Positions 10,395 to 19,842 of a stretch of 63,404 nt of DNA are shown here, in pieces; position 1 is the first letter of the stretch; each line of letters begins with the position of its first letter. The stretch is from the NCBI RefSeq assembly GCF_006363815.1, contig NZ_RRYT01000002.1:297757-361160 (forward strand), read 5' to 3'. This stretch comes from Thermomonospora catenispora (GTDB lineage: Bacteria > Actinomycetota > Actinomycetes > Streptosporangiales > Streptosporangiaceae). The notes beneath the pieces were generated by a model. That model had not been told where the DNA came from. It saw only the letters and a list, made by a program, of their open reading frames with translations, and did no database searches. The position numbers were made by a program, and so were the translations under genes.

Positions 10395-12455
10395 ATGAAG
10401 GACCCCCACACCACGCGGAACACCAGGCCACGGCGCGGATCCCCGCTCTGGATCTACTTCGTCGCGGTCATCGGCGTCGGGGCCGCCGCGTTCGCCGCGG
10501 CGATGCACGGCGCCACCCGGGCCGATCTCGACGCGCTGGCCGCCAACCCGGTGTTCTGGATCCTGGCCTGCTTCATCGTGTTCGGCGAACTGCGGCCGAT
10601 CGTCACGGCCGGTGCCGCCGAGCACACCGGGGCGACCGCCTCCACCACCTTCTCCTTCGCCGCGCTGCTGTACGCCGGCCTGCCGGTGGCCGTCGCGCTG
10701 CAGACACTGGCCGTGGTGGTGTGCGGGGTCTTCCGGCGGCACGCCGTCCACCGGGTCGCCTTCAACGTCGCCCAGTGCACCCTCAGCCTGACCGCCGCCG
10801 CACTGGTGCTGCGCGCGTTCGGGATCAGCGCCGCCGCCGCGCCCGACCGGCTGTGGGTGCCCGACGGGGGCGACCTGCTGCCCATCGCGCTGGCGGGAGC
10901 GGCCTATTTCATCTGCAACGACCTGTTCGTGTGCACCGCGGTGGCGCTGCACGAGCGCACCTCGCTGATCGAGACGCTCCGCTGGGACCTGGGATATCAG
11001 GTGCTGGTGCACGTGGCGCTGCTGGCGCTGGCCCCGCTGGTGGTGGTCACCATGGACCGATCGGCGGCGTTCGTCCCGCTGATCGCGCTGCCGTTCCTGG
11101 CGGTCTACCTGAACGCCTCGGTGTCGGTGCGCCGCGAGCACCAGGCCCGCCACGACGGGCTCACCGGACTGCCCAACCGCAAGCTGCTGACCCTGCGCAC
11201 CGAGGAGGCGCTGGCGGCGGCCCGCGCCGACCGGGCCGGCGAGCGACGGGTCGGGCTGTTCCTGCTGGACCTCGACCGCTTCAAGGAGGTCAACGACACC
11301 TTGGGGCACCCCACCGGGGACCGGCTGCTGCAGATCGTGGCGCACCGGCTGACGCACAGCGTGCGCCCCGGCGACCTGGTGGCCCGGCTCGGCGGGGACG
11401 AGTTCGCGGTGCTGCTGCCGTCCGTCCGCGACGAGCAGGCCGCCCGCGAGGTCGCCGCCCGGCTGCGGGTGGCGCTCGGCGAACCGGTGCGGCTGGAGGG
11501 CCTGTCGTTCGACCTGGAGGCCAGCGTCGGCATCGCCCTCTACCCCGATCACGCCCCCGACTACGGCCTGCTGGTGCAGCGCGCCGACGTGGCGATGTAC
11601 GAGGCCAAGGTCAACCGCACCGGCGTGGAGGTCTACAGCCCGGCCAAGGACCGCAACTCCCCGGTCCGCCTCACCATGCTCGGGGAGCTGGGACGCGCCG
11701 TCGACCGCGGCGAGCTGGAGCTGCACTACCAGCCCACGATGCCGCTGGCGGGCGGCCCGCCGCTGGGACTGGAGGCGCTGCTGCGCTGGCGGCATCCCGA
11801 CCGCGGACTCCTGGGGCCGGAGGCGTTCCTGCCGATCGCCGAGCAGACCTATCTGATGTGCTCGATCAGCCAGTACGCGCTGGACGCCGCGCTGACCCAG
11901 CTCGCCGCCTGGTGGCGGGAGGGACTGACCACACGGATCGCGGTGAACGTCGCGGCGCGCGACCTGCTGGATGTGTCCTTCGCCGAGACGGTCGCCGCCG
12001 CGCTGACCCGGCACGGCCTGCCGCCCGACGCCCTCCAACTGGAGATCACCGAACGCGCCCTCGCCCGCGACCCGGCCTATGCGGCCGGGACCCTGGACGG
12101 CCTGGCCCGGCTCGGGGTGCGGCTCGCCCTGGACGACTACGGCACCGGCCGGTCCGCCCTGGTGAGCCTCAAACGCCTGCCGGTGGAGGAGATCAAGATA
12201 GACTCCTCCTTCATATCCCGGCTGGCGGACAGCGCCGACGACGCCGTGATCGTCCGCTCCATCGTCGAACTGGCCCGCACCCTGGGTCTGCGCTCGGTCG
12301 CCGAAGGGGTCGAGGACGCTTCGACCGCTCAGCGGCTGCGCGACCTGGGCTGCGATGCGGCCCAGGGGCGGCTGTTCGGCCGCCCGATGGACGCGGACGC
12401 CGCCACCGACTGGCTCCGCCGCGCCATGGAACGGGCTCCGGAGCCGGCCGCATGA
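10395..12455 (+). CDS. Membrane-bound GGDEF-EAL protein (c-di-GMP turnover)
   Basis: About 686 residues. An N-terminal region of several hydrophobic helices (from PLWIYFVAVIGVGAAAFAAA onward, roughly residues 17-240) is followed by a GGDEF domain with ARLGGDEFAVL and a canonical inhibitory-site RPGD five residues upstream of GGDEF. An EAL domain follows with LEALLRWRHP, DDYGTG and AEGVED. Both catalytic signatures look intact, so it could make and/or hydrolyse cyclic di-GMP. The start is the ATG at 10395 (GTG at 10392 is adjacent), with GAGG upstream. The last 300 bp of this gene is duplicated downstream (see 12151-13578). Confidence 0.9.
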   Translation: MKDPHTTRNTRPRRGSPLWIYFVAVIGVGAAAFAAAMHGATRADLDALAANPVFWILACFIVFGELRPIVTAGAAEHTGATASTTFSFAALLYAGLPVAVALQTLAVVVCGVFRRHAVHRVAFNVAQCTLSLTAAALVLRAFGISAAAAPDRLWVPDGGDLLPIALAGAAYFICNDLFVCTAVALHERTSLIETLRWDLGYQVLVHVALLALAPLVVVTMDRSAAFVPLIALPFLAVYLNASVSVRREHQARHDGLTGLPNRKLLTLRTEEALAAARADRAGERRVGLFLLDLDRFKEVNDTLGHPTGDRLLQIVAHRLTHSVRPGDLVARLGGDEFAVLLPSVRDEQAAREVAARLRVALGEPVRLEGLSFDLEASVGIALYPDHAPDYGLLVQRADVAMYEAKVNRTGVEVYSPAKDRNSPVRLTMLGELGRAVDRGELELHYQPTMPLAGGPPLGLEALLRWRHPDRGLLGPEAFLPIAEQTYLMCSISQYALDAALTQLAAWWREGLTTRIAVNVAARDLLDVSFAETVAAALTRHGLPPDALQLEITERALARDPAYAAGTLDGLARLGVRLALDDYGTGRSALVSLKRLPVEEIKIDSSFISRLADSADDAVIVRSIVELARTLGLRSVAEGVEDASTAQRLRDLGCDAAQGRLFGRPMDADAATDWLRRAMERAPEPAA

Positions 12456-12850
12456 TCCCCCCGATCCGCGAGGAGACCGATGCCTGCTCCGCTCCGTTTC
12501 GTCATCTTCATGTTCTTCACCGGGGGAGCCCTCTTCCTCGGCCTCATCACCATGGCCAACGCCGACCTCCCGACCAATCCGCCGCAGGCCGAGGACTTCT
12601 ACGAGCAGGTGCCGATAGTGATCGGCGGCGGGTTCTGCACACTGGCCAGCGCCGTCATCGCCGCCGGCGCGCTGGCCGGCCTCCTGGACACCCGGCGGAC
12701 CGCCGCGCCCGCCGCGGCCGTTCTCCCGCCCGTGCCGCCCCAGGGCCATGTCCCCTCGCCGATGCAGCAGCAGCTTCCGCCGTCCGGCGTCCCCTACCCC
12801 GGTGCGCCGGGTCCCCAGCAGCCCGGCCAGCCCGGCCAGCCCGCCTGACC
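12151..12850 (+). repeat. Tandem segmental duplication, unit 1
   Basis: This unit holds the 3' end of the GGDEF-EAL gene and the whole first small membrane-protein gene. It aligns with unit 2 at an offset of 700 bp. For example, the block from 12236 on (CGACGACGCCGTGATCGTCC) recurs 700 bp later, and CGCCCGATGGACG at 12381 recurs at 13081. Confidence 0.8.
12480..12848 (+). CDS. Small membrane protein with Pro/Gln-rich tail, copy 1
   Basis: A 122-residue protein of unknown function. Two hydrophobic helices are visible, at about residues 5-26 (FVIFMFFTGGALFLGLITM) and 45-68 (IGGGFCTLASAVIAAGALA). A flexible tail rich in Pro, Gln and Gly follows, ending GPQQPGQPGQPA. The start has GAGGAG upstream, 25 nt after the EAL stop. 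Its near neighbour at 13177 is a paralogue with the same layout, so the pair arose by local duplication. Membrane location is inferred. Confidence 0.75.
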   Translation: MPAPLRFVIFMFFTGGALFLGLITMANADLPTNPPQAEDFYEQVPIVIGGGFCTLASAVIAAGALAGLLDTRRTAAPAAAVLPPVPPQGHVPSPMQQQLPPSGVPYPGAPGPQQPGQPGQPA

Positions 12851-13176
12851 GTCCCGGCGGGATCGTTCTCCACCGCCTGCCGGCGGGGGAGTGTCGAGAT
12901 GCACTCCCGATCATGTCCCGGCCGGCGGACGGCGCCGACGACGCCGTGATCGTCCGCTCCATCGTCGGATCGACCCGCGCCCTGGGGCCGCGTTCGGTCG
13001 CCGACGGGGCCGAGGACGCCCGATCGTCCGGCGGGAGCGCGTGAGCCGGGCAGCGACGCGGTCCAGGGGCGGCGTCCGGTCGCCCGATGGACGCCGGTAC
13101 CGTCATCGACCGGCTCCGCCGCGCCGGGGAACGGGCCCCGGAGCCGACACCTGACCCCCGATCTGCGAGGAAGCCG
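12851..13176 (+). pseudogene. Decayed duplicate of the EAL-domain C-terminus
   Basis: This stretch still reads as the end of the upstream EAL domain. SRPADGADDAVIVRSIVG parallels SRLADSADDAVIVRSIVE, and DRLRRAGERAPEP parallels DWLRRAMERAPEP. It has no start of its own, has compensating small indels, and has an in-frame stop at 13042-13044. The native EAL stop has been lost, so the remnant tail now reads in frame into the second small membrane-protein gene. Confidence 0.8.
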
Positions 13177-13578
13177 ATGTCCCATCAGCTCCGTTACTTC
13201 ATTTTCGTGCTCTTCACCGGGGGAGCCGCCCTCTTCAGCATCATCGCCCTCTCCAACATCCAGCCCGTCACCGGCCAGGAGGAGGCCCACGAGTTCTACG
13301 GGCACCTGCTGGCGGTGATCGCCTGCGGTCTCACCGCGGTGGCCTGCGCCGTCATCGCCGGCTGCGCGCTGAACGGCCTCCGGGACCCCGTGCGGTCCGC
13401 CCCGCCCTACGGCGCCCCTCCGGCCATGCCGCCCCACGCCGTCCCTCCGCCCGTGCCGCCCCAGGGGCACGTCCCGCCGATGCAGCAGCAGCAGCTGCCG
13501 CCGCCCGGCGTCCCCTACCCCGGTGCGTCGGGCCCCCAGCAGTCCGGCCAGCCCGGCCAGCCCGGCCAGCCCGCCTGA
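13177..13578 (+). CDS. Small membrane protein with Pro/Gln-rich tail, copy 2
   Basis: A 133-residue paralogue of the gene at 12480. It has the same pattern of two hydrophobic helices (about residues 6-26, YFIFVLFTGGAALFSIIAL, and 43-68) and a longer Pro/Gln tail with PPVPPQGHVPPMQQQQ, ending QPGQPGQPGQPA. GAGGAAG precedes the ATG at 13177. An upstream in-frame extension into the decayed EAL remnant exists (from 13087), but I judge the ATG with its own Shine-Dalgarno to be the real start. Function unknown. Confidence 0.75.
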   Translation: MSHQLRYFIFVLFTGGAALFSIIALSNIQPVTGQEEAHEFYGHLLAVIACGLTAVACAVIAGCALNGLRDPVRSAPPYGAPPAMPPHAVPPPVPPQGHVPPMQQQQLPPPGVPYPGASGPQQSGQPGQPGQPA

Positions 13579-13739
13579 GCGCGCCCTCTCCGACCGGGCT
13601 CATCGCGCGGGCCGGCGGGCGAGGGGGACGCGGAGCTGCGGCCGGCGGCCCGCGCTCTCCGGTAAAGGGTTCGGAGGCCGGTCACGGAGGCCCATAGGAT
13701 GGCGGACGAACCAACCGATCGCAGAAACGGCTTCCATAC

Positions 13740-14039
13740 ATGTCCGCCATCACCCGTGATGAGGTGGCTCATCTCGCCCGGCTGTCCAGGCTGGCGCTGG
13801 GCGAGGAGGAGCTCGACCACCTCGCCGCTCAGCTAGATGTGATCATCTCCGCGGTCGCGCGGGTGCAGGAGGTCGCGGCGGAGGACATCCCGCCGACCTC
13901 GCACGCGCTGCCGCTGACCAACGTGTTCCGACCGGATGAGGTGCGGCCGTCGCTCAGCCCCGAGCAGGCGCTGGCCGGGGCGCCCGCAGCCGAGGAACAG
14001 CGGTTCCGGGTGCCGCGGATCCTGGGGGAGGAGGCCTGA
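13740..14039 (+). CDS. gatC: Glutamyl-tRNA(Gln)/Asp-tRNA(Asn) amidotransferase subunit C
   Basis: A 99-residue GatC, the small subunit that clamps GatA to GatB. It has the family start [17 protein letters not shown] and the central [17 protein letters not shown]. The stop is followed directly by the gatA GTG, so the genes are co-transcribed as gatCAB. Confidence 0.93.
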   Translation: MSAITRDEVAHLARLSRLALGEEELDHLAAQLDVIISAVARVQEVAAEDIPPTSHALPLTNVFRPDEVRPSLSPEQALAGAPAAEEQRFRVPRILGEEA

Positions 14040-14040
14040 G

Positions 14041-15552
14041 GTGAGCAGCGAGCTGACCCGCAGGACCGCCGCCGAGCTGGCGGAGCTGATCGCCTCCGGC
14101 CAGGTCTCCGCGGTGGAGGTCACCCAGGCCCACCTGGACCGGATCGCCGCGGTCGACGGGCAGGTCAAGGCGTTCCTGCACGTGGACGCCGAGACCGCGC
14201 TGGCGCAGGCGCGCGCGGTCGACGAGCGCCGCGCGGCCGGGGAGCGCCTCGGCCCGCTGGCCGGGGTGCCGGTCGCGCACAAGGACGTGTTCACCACCGC
14301 CGACATGCCCACCACCGCCGGATCGAAGATCCTGGAGGGCTGGCGGCCGCCGTACGACGCCACCGTCACCGCCCGGCTGCGCGAGGCCGGACTGGTGATC
14401 ATCGGCAAGACCAACCTGGACGAGTTCGCGATGGGCTCGTCCACCGAGAACAGCGCGTTCGGGCCCTCGCACAACCCGTGGGACCTGAGCCGCGTCCCCG
14501 GCGGCTCCTCCGGCGGATCCTCGGCCGCGGTCGCCGCCTACGAGGCGCCGCTGGCCACCGGCACCGACACCGGCGGCTCCATCCGTCAGCCCGCCGCCGT
14601 CACCGGCATCGTCGGCGCCAAGCCCACCTACGGCGGCTCCTCCCGCTACGGGCTGATCGCGTTCGCCTCCTCGCTGGACACCCCGGGCCCGTTCGGCCGC
14701 ACCGTGCTGGACGCGGCGCTGCTGCACGAGGCGTTCTCCGGCCACGACCCGCTGGACTCCACCTCCATCGACCGCCCGGTGCCGCCGGTGGTCGAGGCCG
14801 CCCGCCGCGCCGACGTGGCCGGGCTGCGCGTCGGCGTGGTCAAGGAGCTGGGCGGCGAGGGCTACCAGCCGGGCGTGCAGGCCCGCTTCAACGAGGCGGT
14901 GGAGCTGCTGGAGTCGCTGGGCGCCAAGGTCGCCGAGGTGTCCTGCCCGCACTTCACCTACGCGCTGCCGGCCTACTACCTCATCGCCCCGTCGGAGTGC
15001 TCCTCCAACCTGGCCCGCTTCGACGCGATGCGGTACGGCCTGCGGGTCGGCGACGACGGCGTCCGCAGCGCCGAGGAGGTCATGGCCCTCACCCGGGCCC
15101 AGGGCTTCGGCGCCGAGGTCAAGCGGCGCATCATGCTCGGCACGTACGCGCTCTCGTCGGGCTACTACGACGCCTACTACGGCAAGGCCCAGCAGGTCCG
15201 CACCCTGATCATCCGCGACTTCGAGGCCGCGTTCGAGCAGGTGGACGTGCTGGTGTCGCCCACCACGCCGACCACCGCGTTCCCCATCGGCGACCGCGTG
15301 GACGACCCGATGGCGATGTACCTGGCCGACCTGGCCACCATTCCCTCCAACCTGGCCGGCAACGCCGCCATCTCCGTGCCGTGCGGGCTGGCGGACGAGG
15401 ACGGCCTGCCGGTCGGCCTCCAGGTGATGGCCCCTCCGCTGGCCGACGACCGGGTCTACCGCGTCGCCGCCGCCGTGGAGAAGGCGCTGCAGGACCGCTG
15501 GGGCGGCCCGCTGCTGGCCAAGGCCCCCGAGCTCGTGGAGGTTGACCGATGA
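14041..15552 (+). CDS. gatA: Amidotransferase subunit A (amidase)
   Basis: A 503-residue amidase-signature protein that releases ammonia from glutamine for the amidation of misacylated Glu-tRNA(Gln) or Asp-tRNA(Asn). The catalytic Ser-cisSer-Lys triad is K81 (VAHKDVF), S156 (GGSSGGSS) and S180 ([11 protein letters not shown]). The start is GTG. It ends in an ATGA overlap with gatB. The tRNA-Gln encoded at 45148 is an expected client. Confidence 0.95.
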   Translation: MSSELTRRTAAELAELIASGQVSAVEVTQAHLDRIAAVDGQVKAFLHVDAETALAQARAVDERRAAGERLGPLAGVPVAHKDVFTTADMPTTAGSKILEGWRPPYDATVTARLREAGLVIIGKTNLDEFAMGSSTENSAFGPSHNPWDLSRVPGGSSGGSSAAVAAYEAPLATGTDTGGSIRQPAAVTGIVGAKPTYGGSSRYGLIAFASSLDTPGPFGRTVLDAALLHEAFSGHDPLDSTSIDRPVPPVVEAARRADVAGLRVGVVKELGGEGYQPGVQARFNEAVELLESLGAKVAEVSCPHFTYALPAYYLIAPSECSSNLARFDAMRYGLRVGDDGVRSAEEVMALTRAQGFGAEVKRRIMLGTYALSSGYYDAYYGKAQQVRTLIIRDFEAAFEQVDVLVSPTTPTTAFPIGDRVDDPMAMYLADLATIPSNLAGNAAISVPCGLADEDGLPVGLQVMAPPLADDRVYRVAAAVEKALQDRWGGPLLAKAPELVEVDR

Positions 15553-17048
15553 GCGCCGCGCTGATGCCGTACGAGGAGGCGCTGGCCAAGTACGAGCCGG
15601 TGCTGGGCGTGGAGACCCACATCGAGCTGGGCACGGCCTCCAAGATGTTCTGCGGGTGCCCGACCACGTTCGGGGCGCCGCCCAACACCCAGGTCTGCCC
15701 GGTGTGCCTGGGGCTGCCGGGCTCGCTGCCGGTCGCCAACAAGGCGGCGATCGAGGGGATCATCAAGATCGGCCTCGCGCTGAACTGCACCATCGTGGAA
15801 TGGTGCCGGTTCGCCCGGAAGAACTACTTCTATCCGGACATGCCGAAGAACTTCCAGATCTCCCAGTACGACGAGCCCCTGTGCGTCGACGGGCATCTGG
15901 ACGTGGAGGTCGACGGCGAGACCTACCGCATCGGCATCGAGCGCGTCCACATGGAGGAGGACACCGGCAAGTCCCTGCACGTCGGCGGGGCCACCGGACG
16001 CATCCACGGCGCCGACTACTCGCTGGTGGACTACAACCGGGCCGGGATCCCGCTGGTGGAGATCGTCACCAAGCCGATCACCGGCACCGGGGACAAGGCG
16101 CCGCTGGTCGCCCGCGCCTACGCCACCGAGCTGCGCGAGCTGGTGCGCGCCCTCGGCGTCTCGGACGTGCGCATGGAGGAGGGCTCCATGCGCTGCGACA
16201 TCAACGTGTCGCTGGCTCCGCGCGGCTCCGCCGAGTGGGGCACCCGCACCGAGACCAAGAACGTCAACTCGCTGCGCTCGGTGGAACGGGCCGTCCGCCA
16301 CGAGATCGAACGGCAGGCCGCGGTGCTGGAGTCCGGCGGCACGGTGGTGCAGGAGACCCGCCACTTCCACGAGGACACCGGCACCACCACCAGCGGGCGC
16401 AGCAAGGAGGAGGCGCAGGACTACCGCTACTTCCCCGAGCCGGACCTGGTGCCGATAGCGCCGTCCCGCGAATGGGTGGAGGAGCTGCGCGCGAGCCTGC
16501 CGGAGCTGCCCGCCGCCCGCCGCCGCCGGGTGCAGGCCGAATGGGGCCTGACCGACCTGGAGCTGCGGGACGTGGTCAACGCCGGGGCCCTGGACCTCAT
16601 CGAGGACACCGTCAAGGCCGGCTGCGCCCCCGCCCCCGCCCGCAAGTGGTGGATGAACGAGCTGTCGCGCCGGGCCGCCGAGCAGGGCGTGGAGCTGTCG
16701 GACCTGCCCATCACCCCCCGGCAGGTCGCCCGCATCCAGGCGCTGATCGACGAGGGCTCCCTCAACGACAAGCTGGCCCGCCAGGTCTTCGAGGGGGTCC
16801 TCGCCGGCGAGGGCGACCCCGACCAGGTGGTGGCCGCCCGCGGGCTGAAGATCGTCAGCGACGAGGGCGAACTGTCCGCCATCGTCGACCAGGTGATCGC
16901 CGACAACGCCGAGGTCGCCGAGAAGGTCCGCTCCGGCAAGGTCGCCGCCGCCGGCGCCCTGGTCGGCGCCGTCATGAAGGCCACTCGGGGACAGGCCGAC
17001 GCCGCCCGCGCCCGCGAGCTCATCCTGGAGAAGCTCGGCGCGAGCTGA
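15549..17048 (+). CDS. gatB: Amidotransferase subunit B
   Basis: A 499-residue GatB that binds the misacylated tRNA and activates it with ATP. Signatures include [10 protein letters not shown], the zinc-site cysteines in [22 protein letters not shown], and the YRYFPEPDL motif. The tail domain ends with [19 protein letters not shown]. It is the last gene of gatCAB and overlaps gatA by 4 nt. Confidence 0.95.
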   Translation: MSAALMPYEEALAKYEPVLGVETHIELGTASKMFCGCPTTFGAPPNTQVCPVCLGLPGSLPVANKAAIEGIIKIGLALNCTIVEWCRFARKNYFYPDMPKNFQISQYDEPLCVDGHLDVEVDGETYRIGIERVHMEEDTGKSLHVGGATGRIHGADYSLVDYNRAGIPLVEIVTKPITGTGDKAPLVARAYATELRELVRALGVSDVRMEEGSMRCDINVSLAPRGSAEWGTRTETKNVNSLRSVERAVRHEIERQAAVLESGGTVVQETRHFHEDTGTTTSGRSKEEAQDYRYFPEPDLVPIAPSREWVEELRASLPELPAARRRRVQAEWGLTDLELRDVVNAGALDLIEDTVKAGCAPAPARKWWMNELSRRAAEQGVELSDLPITPRQVARIQALIDEGSLNDKLARQVFEGVLAGEGDPDQVVAARGLKIVSDEGELSAIVDQVIADNAEVAEKVRSGKVAAAGALVGAVMKATRGQADAARARELILEKLGAS

Positions 17049-17183
17049 CGAGCGGACCCGCGGGGCGCCCGCTCCGCACCCCGCGCCTCCCGCCGGCCCG
17101 CCCTCGCCCGTCCGTGGGCTCGCTGCGGGCGGACCGGCGCGGGTCGTGGGGAGGGGGCGACCCCCTTCGTGGCCCCCCTGGTG

Positions 17184-17231
17184 TGTCGAGCCGGTCCGTC
17201 CTCGCTTCGCTGCGGGCGGACCGGCTCGACA
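17184..17231. terminator. Hairpin between convergent gatB and sugar dehydrogenase
   Basis: TGTCGAGCCGGTCCG (17184-17198) pairs with 17217-17231 across an 18-nt loop. The 18-mer around the loop (TCGCTGCGGGCGGACCGG) occurs in a related form about 90 bp upstream. There is no U-tract. Confidence 0.6.
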
Positions 17232-17300
17232 TGCGCGAGCAGATGGGGCCGGTCGGGGTGTGGGCCGGGGAGCTCGCAGGGTCCGCTTCTCCGTGCGGCT

Positions 17301-18464
17301 CTAGAGGGGAACGCGCAGGATGCGGTCGTCCTGTGCGGACGGCGTGCCGCGGCCGTCGTGGTTGCTGGTGGTGATCCACAGCGACCCGTCGGGGGCGCGG
17401 ACGACGGCGCGCAGCCGGCCGTACTCGCCCTCATAGTGCGCGATCGGCCGGCCCACCCGGCCGTCCGGGGCGAGCGGGATCTGCCACAGCCGCCGCCCCC
17501 GCAGCCCGGCCGCCCACAGCGAGCCGGAGGCGTACGCCAGGCCGGACGGCGACGCCTCATCGGTGGTCCAGGTCAGCAGCGGGTCGGTGTAGCGGCCTTC
17601 GTCGTCGCCCCGTTGCACGCCCTCCACGTGCGGCCAGCCGTAGTTGCGGCCCCGCTCGATCAGGTTGATCTCGTCGAAGCGGTTCTGCCCGAACTCGGTG
17701 GCGTACAGCCGGCCTCGCTCGTCCCATGCCAGGCCCTGCACGTTGCGGTGCCCGTACGACCAGACGGGGGAGGCGAACGGATTGCCCGGGGCGGGCCCGC
17801 CGTCCGGGGTGACCCGCAGGATCTTGCCGCCCAGCGAGCCCCGGTCCTGTGCCAGCTCGGTCCGGTAGACCTCGCCGGTCGCGACGTACAGCAGCCCGTC
17901 CGGCCCGAACGCGATCCGCCCGCCGTTGTGGTTGGCGCCCTTGGGAATGCCCGTGACGATCGGCCGCGGCTCGCTCAGCGACCGCCCGTCGAACCGGAAG
18001 CGCACCACCCGGTTGTCGTCGGCGGCCGTGAAGTACAGGTACACCCGCCGGTCGCGCTCGTAGGAGGGGGACACCGCGACCCCCAGCAGGCCGCCCTCGC
18101 CGCCCGGCCGCACTCCCGGGACCTCGCCGATCGGGGTCACCCGCCCCTGCGGCGTCACCCGCAGCAGCCGGGCCGTGTCCCGTTCGGTGACCAGCGCGTC
18201 CCCGTCGGGCAGGAAGGCGATCGCCCACGGTGTCCGCAGCCCCGTCGCCAGCGTGCGCGGCCGGCCGGGAGCGGCGGCCGTGGGCCCGGCGGCGGGGGAT
18301 CCGTCCGGGGCGGTGGCCGGCAGCGGAGGCGGAGTCCGCGCGCCGCCCTCCGGGTCGGACGCGCAGCCGGCCAGCACGACGGCCGCCGCGCCGAGCGCGC
18401 CGACGGCACGGACGGCGCTCCGGACGAGACCGTCTGCGCCGATGAGCTCTGCGCCGATGAGCAT
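17301..18464 (-). CDS. PQQ-type sugar dehydrogenase lipoprotein
   Basis: A 387-residue exported protein of the glucose/sorbosone dehydrogenase (soluble GDH) family. A lipobox VVLAGC follows a hydrophobic N-terminus, so it should be anchored outside the membrane. The beta-propeller shows PWAIAFLPDG, GGEGGLLGVAVSP, HNGGRIAFGPDG and SYGHRNVQGLAW, all typical of this family. I chose the ATG at 18464; the GTG at 18488 would place the Shine-Dalgarno (GGGGAGGGGG) inside the ORF. The first codons contain a 14-bp direct repeat (CTCATCGGCGCAGA). Substrate and PQQ binding are inferred from family. Confidence 0.85.
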   Translation of the reverse strand: MLIGAELIGADGLVRSAVRAVGALGAAAVVLAGCASDPEGGARTPPPLPATAPDGSPAAGPTAAAPGRPRTLATGLRTPWAIAFLPDGDALVTERDTARLLRVTPQGRVTPIGEVPGVRPGGEGGLLGVAVSPSYERDRRVYLYFTAADDNRVVRFRFDGRSLSEPRPIVTGIPKGANHNGGRIAFGPDGLLYVATGEVYRTELAQDRGSLGGKILRVTPDGGPAPGNPFASPVWSYGHRNVQGLAWDERGRLYATEFGQNRFDEINLIERGRNYGWPHVEGVQRGDDEGRYTDPLLTWTTDEASPSGLAYASGSLWAAGLRGRRLWQIPLAPDGRVGRPIAHYEGEYGRLRAVVRAPDGSLWITTSNHDGRGTPSAQDDRILRVPL

Positions 18465-18541
18465 GGCTGGGCACCCCCTCCCCGTCACCCTGCCACACCG
18501 ATGCCGGCCCCGGTGGGCGCCGAGTCGTACGATCCGGGACT

Positions 18542-19480
18542 ATGACGACATTGTGGGTGGCCCGCCCCGAGATCGCCGAGGCGGTGGAGGACGTGGCCGG
18601 CGTGACCGTCGAGGTGTGGGCCGAGGGACCGCCGCCCGGCCCGGTGGAGGACGTGGAGTTCTATGTTCCGGCGTTGCAGCCCTCGCCGGAGCAGCTGGCG
18701 CTGATGGCGCGGATGCCGCGGCTGCGGGTGGTGCAGCTGCAGACCGCCGGGTTCGAGCACATCGAGCCGCACCTGCCCGACGGCGTCACGCTGTGCAACG
18801 CCCGGGGCGCGCACGACGCGGGCACCGCCGAATGGGCGGTCGGCGCGATCATCGCCGGGCTGCGGGAGTTCCCGGAGTTCGCCGCCGCGCAACGGGAGGG
18901 CCGGTGGACCTACCGCCAGACGGCGGCGCTCGCCGACTCCCGGGTGCTGCTGGTCGGGTACGGCTCGATCGGGCAGGCCGTGGAACGCCGCCTGAAGCCG
19001 TTCGAGGTGGAGATCACCCGGGTGGCGAGCCGGGCCCGTGAGGGCGTGCACGGGGTGGAGGAGCTGCCCGAGCTGATCGGCCGCGCCGACGCGGTGGTGC
19101 TGGTGGTTCCGGCGACCCCGCGGACGAAGGGCATGATCGACGCCGCGATGCTGGCCCGGATGAAGGACGGCGCGCTGCTGGTCAACGCCGCCCGCGGCAG
19201 CGTGGTGGACACCGACGCGCTGGTCGCCGAGACCTCCCGCGGCCGGCTGCGCGCCGCGCTGGACGTCACCGACCCTGAGCCGCTGCCGCCCGGTCACCCA
19301 CTGTGGCGGTGTCCCGGCGTGTTCATCACCCCGCACGTCGCCGGCTCCACGCCGGCCTCGGTCCGTCGCATCGCTCGACTGGTCCGTGACCAGGCCGTTC
19401 GTTACCTGGCGGGGGAGCCGCTGCACAACACGGTCGCCGGATCGCCCCGTCCGGCTCCACGGATTGGTCACGGAAGGTAA
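18542..19480 (+). CDS. D-isomer-specific 2-hydroxyacid dehydrogenase
   Basis: A 312-residue NAD-dependent oxidoreductase. The Rossmann motif is VGYGSIG. The catalytic residues are the Arg in NAARGSVVD, the Glu in DVTDPEPLP and the His in TPHVAGS. It is shorter than and distinct from the SerA encoded later in the window. The substrate is not evident. It is divergent from the sugar dehydrogenase with a 77-nt gap. Confidence 0.88.
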   Translation: MTTLWVARPEIAEAVEDVAGVTVEVWAEGPPPGPVEDVEFYVPALQPSPEQLALMARMPRLRVVQLQTAGFEHIEPHLPDGVTLCNARGAHDAGTAEWAVGAIIAGLREFPEFAAAQREGRWTYRQTAALADSRVLLVGYGSIGQAVERRLKPFEVEITRVASRAREGVHGVEELPELIGRADAVVLVVPATPRTKGMIDAAMLARMKDGALLVNAARGSVVDTDALVAETSRGRLRAALDVTDPEPLPPGHPLWRCPGVFITPHVAGSTPASVRRIARLVRDQAVRYLAGEPLHNTVAGSPRPAPRIGHGR

Positions 19481-19842
19481 AAAACCGGCCCGGATCACCG
19501 CTCGACGGGCGATGATCGGCCCATTGGAGACGAAGCTCCGGCGGGGATCGTTGAAGCCGGGTGGACGCTGAGACTCAATCGCTCCGTGACCTACGGAACG
19601 TACATTGAGCATCACAGTGACCCCGCAGCGGAACCACGGTGCAGACGACGCCGCCGGCTCGGCCGGTGACCGACGACGCCCCGGGAAGGGGCGGTCTCGT
19701 CCCGGCAGGAGAGCATCGGCCTTCCCCGAGACGGACGACGGCGCCGGAAACGATCTTGCGTACCGGTTGCGTTGATGTCGATGACGGTCGACGCCGCGGT
19801 CCCCGGGGGCCGACGGTCCGGACAGCAGAGAGCGAGCGGCGG
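19481..19842. other. Gap upstream of the second GGDEF-EAL gene
   Basis: No separate gene is supported. The frame of the next gene is open here from a GTG at 19639, but the peptide is low-complexity and would precede the membrane helices by 68 residues. An AT-richer stretch at 19575-19620 is the likely promoter area. Confidence 0.4.

Larger units (their letters stand above)
12851..13578 (+). repeat. Tandem segmental duplication, unit 2
   Basis: Second copy of the unit starting at 12151. It starts directly after the stop of the first small membrane-protein gene and runs to the end of the second. The small-gene start codons are 697 bp apart rather than 700, showing a 3-bp deletion in this copy. 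Confidence 0.75.

Noticed and set aside
10353-13106. A 917-codon open frame on the minus strand
   Set aside because: It lies opposite the GGDEF-EAL gene and the small membrane-protein genes, has a low-complexity Arg/Gly/Gln translation and no domain. It is a shadow of high GC at third codon positions.
13087-13176. Extended start for the second small membrane protein
   Set aside because: These codons are the decayed EAL tail; the ATG at 13177 has its own Shine-Dalgarno in the same relative place as in copy 1.
19639-19842. N-terminal extension of the PAS-GGDEF-EAL protein from a GTG
   Set aside because: It would put 68 low-complexity residues before the first membrane helix; the ATG at 19843 is a better start, though not proven.
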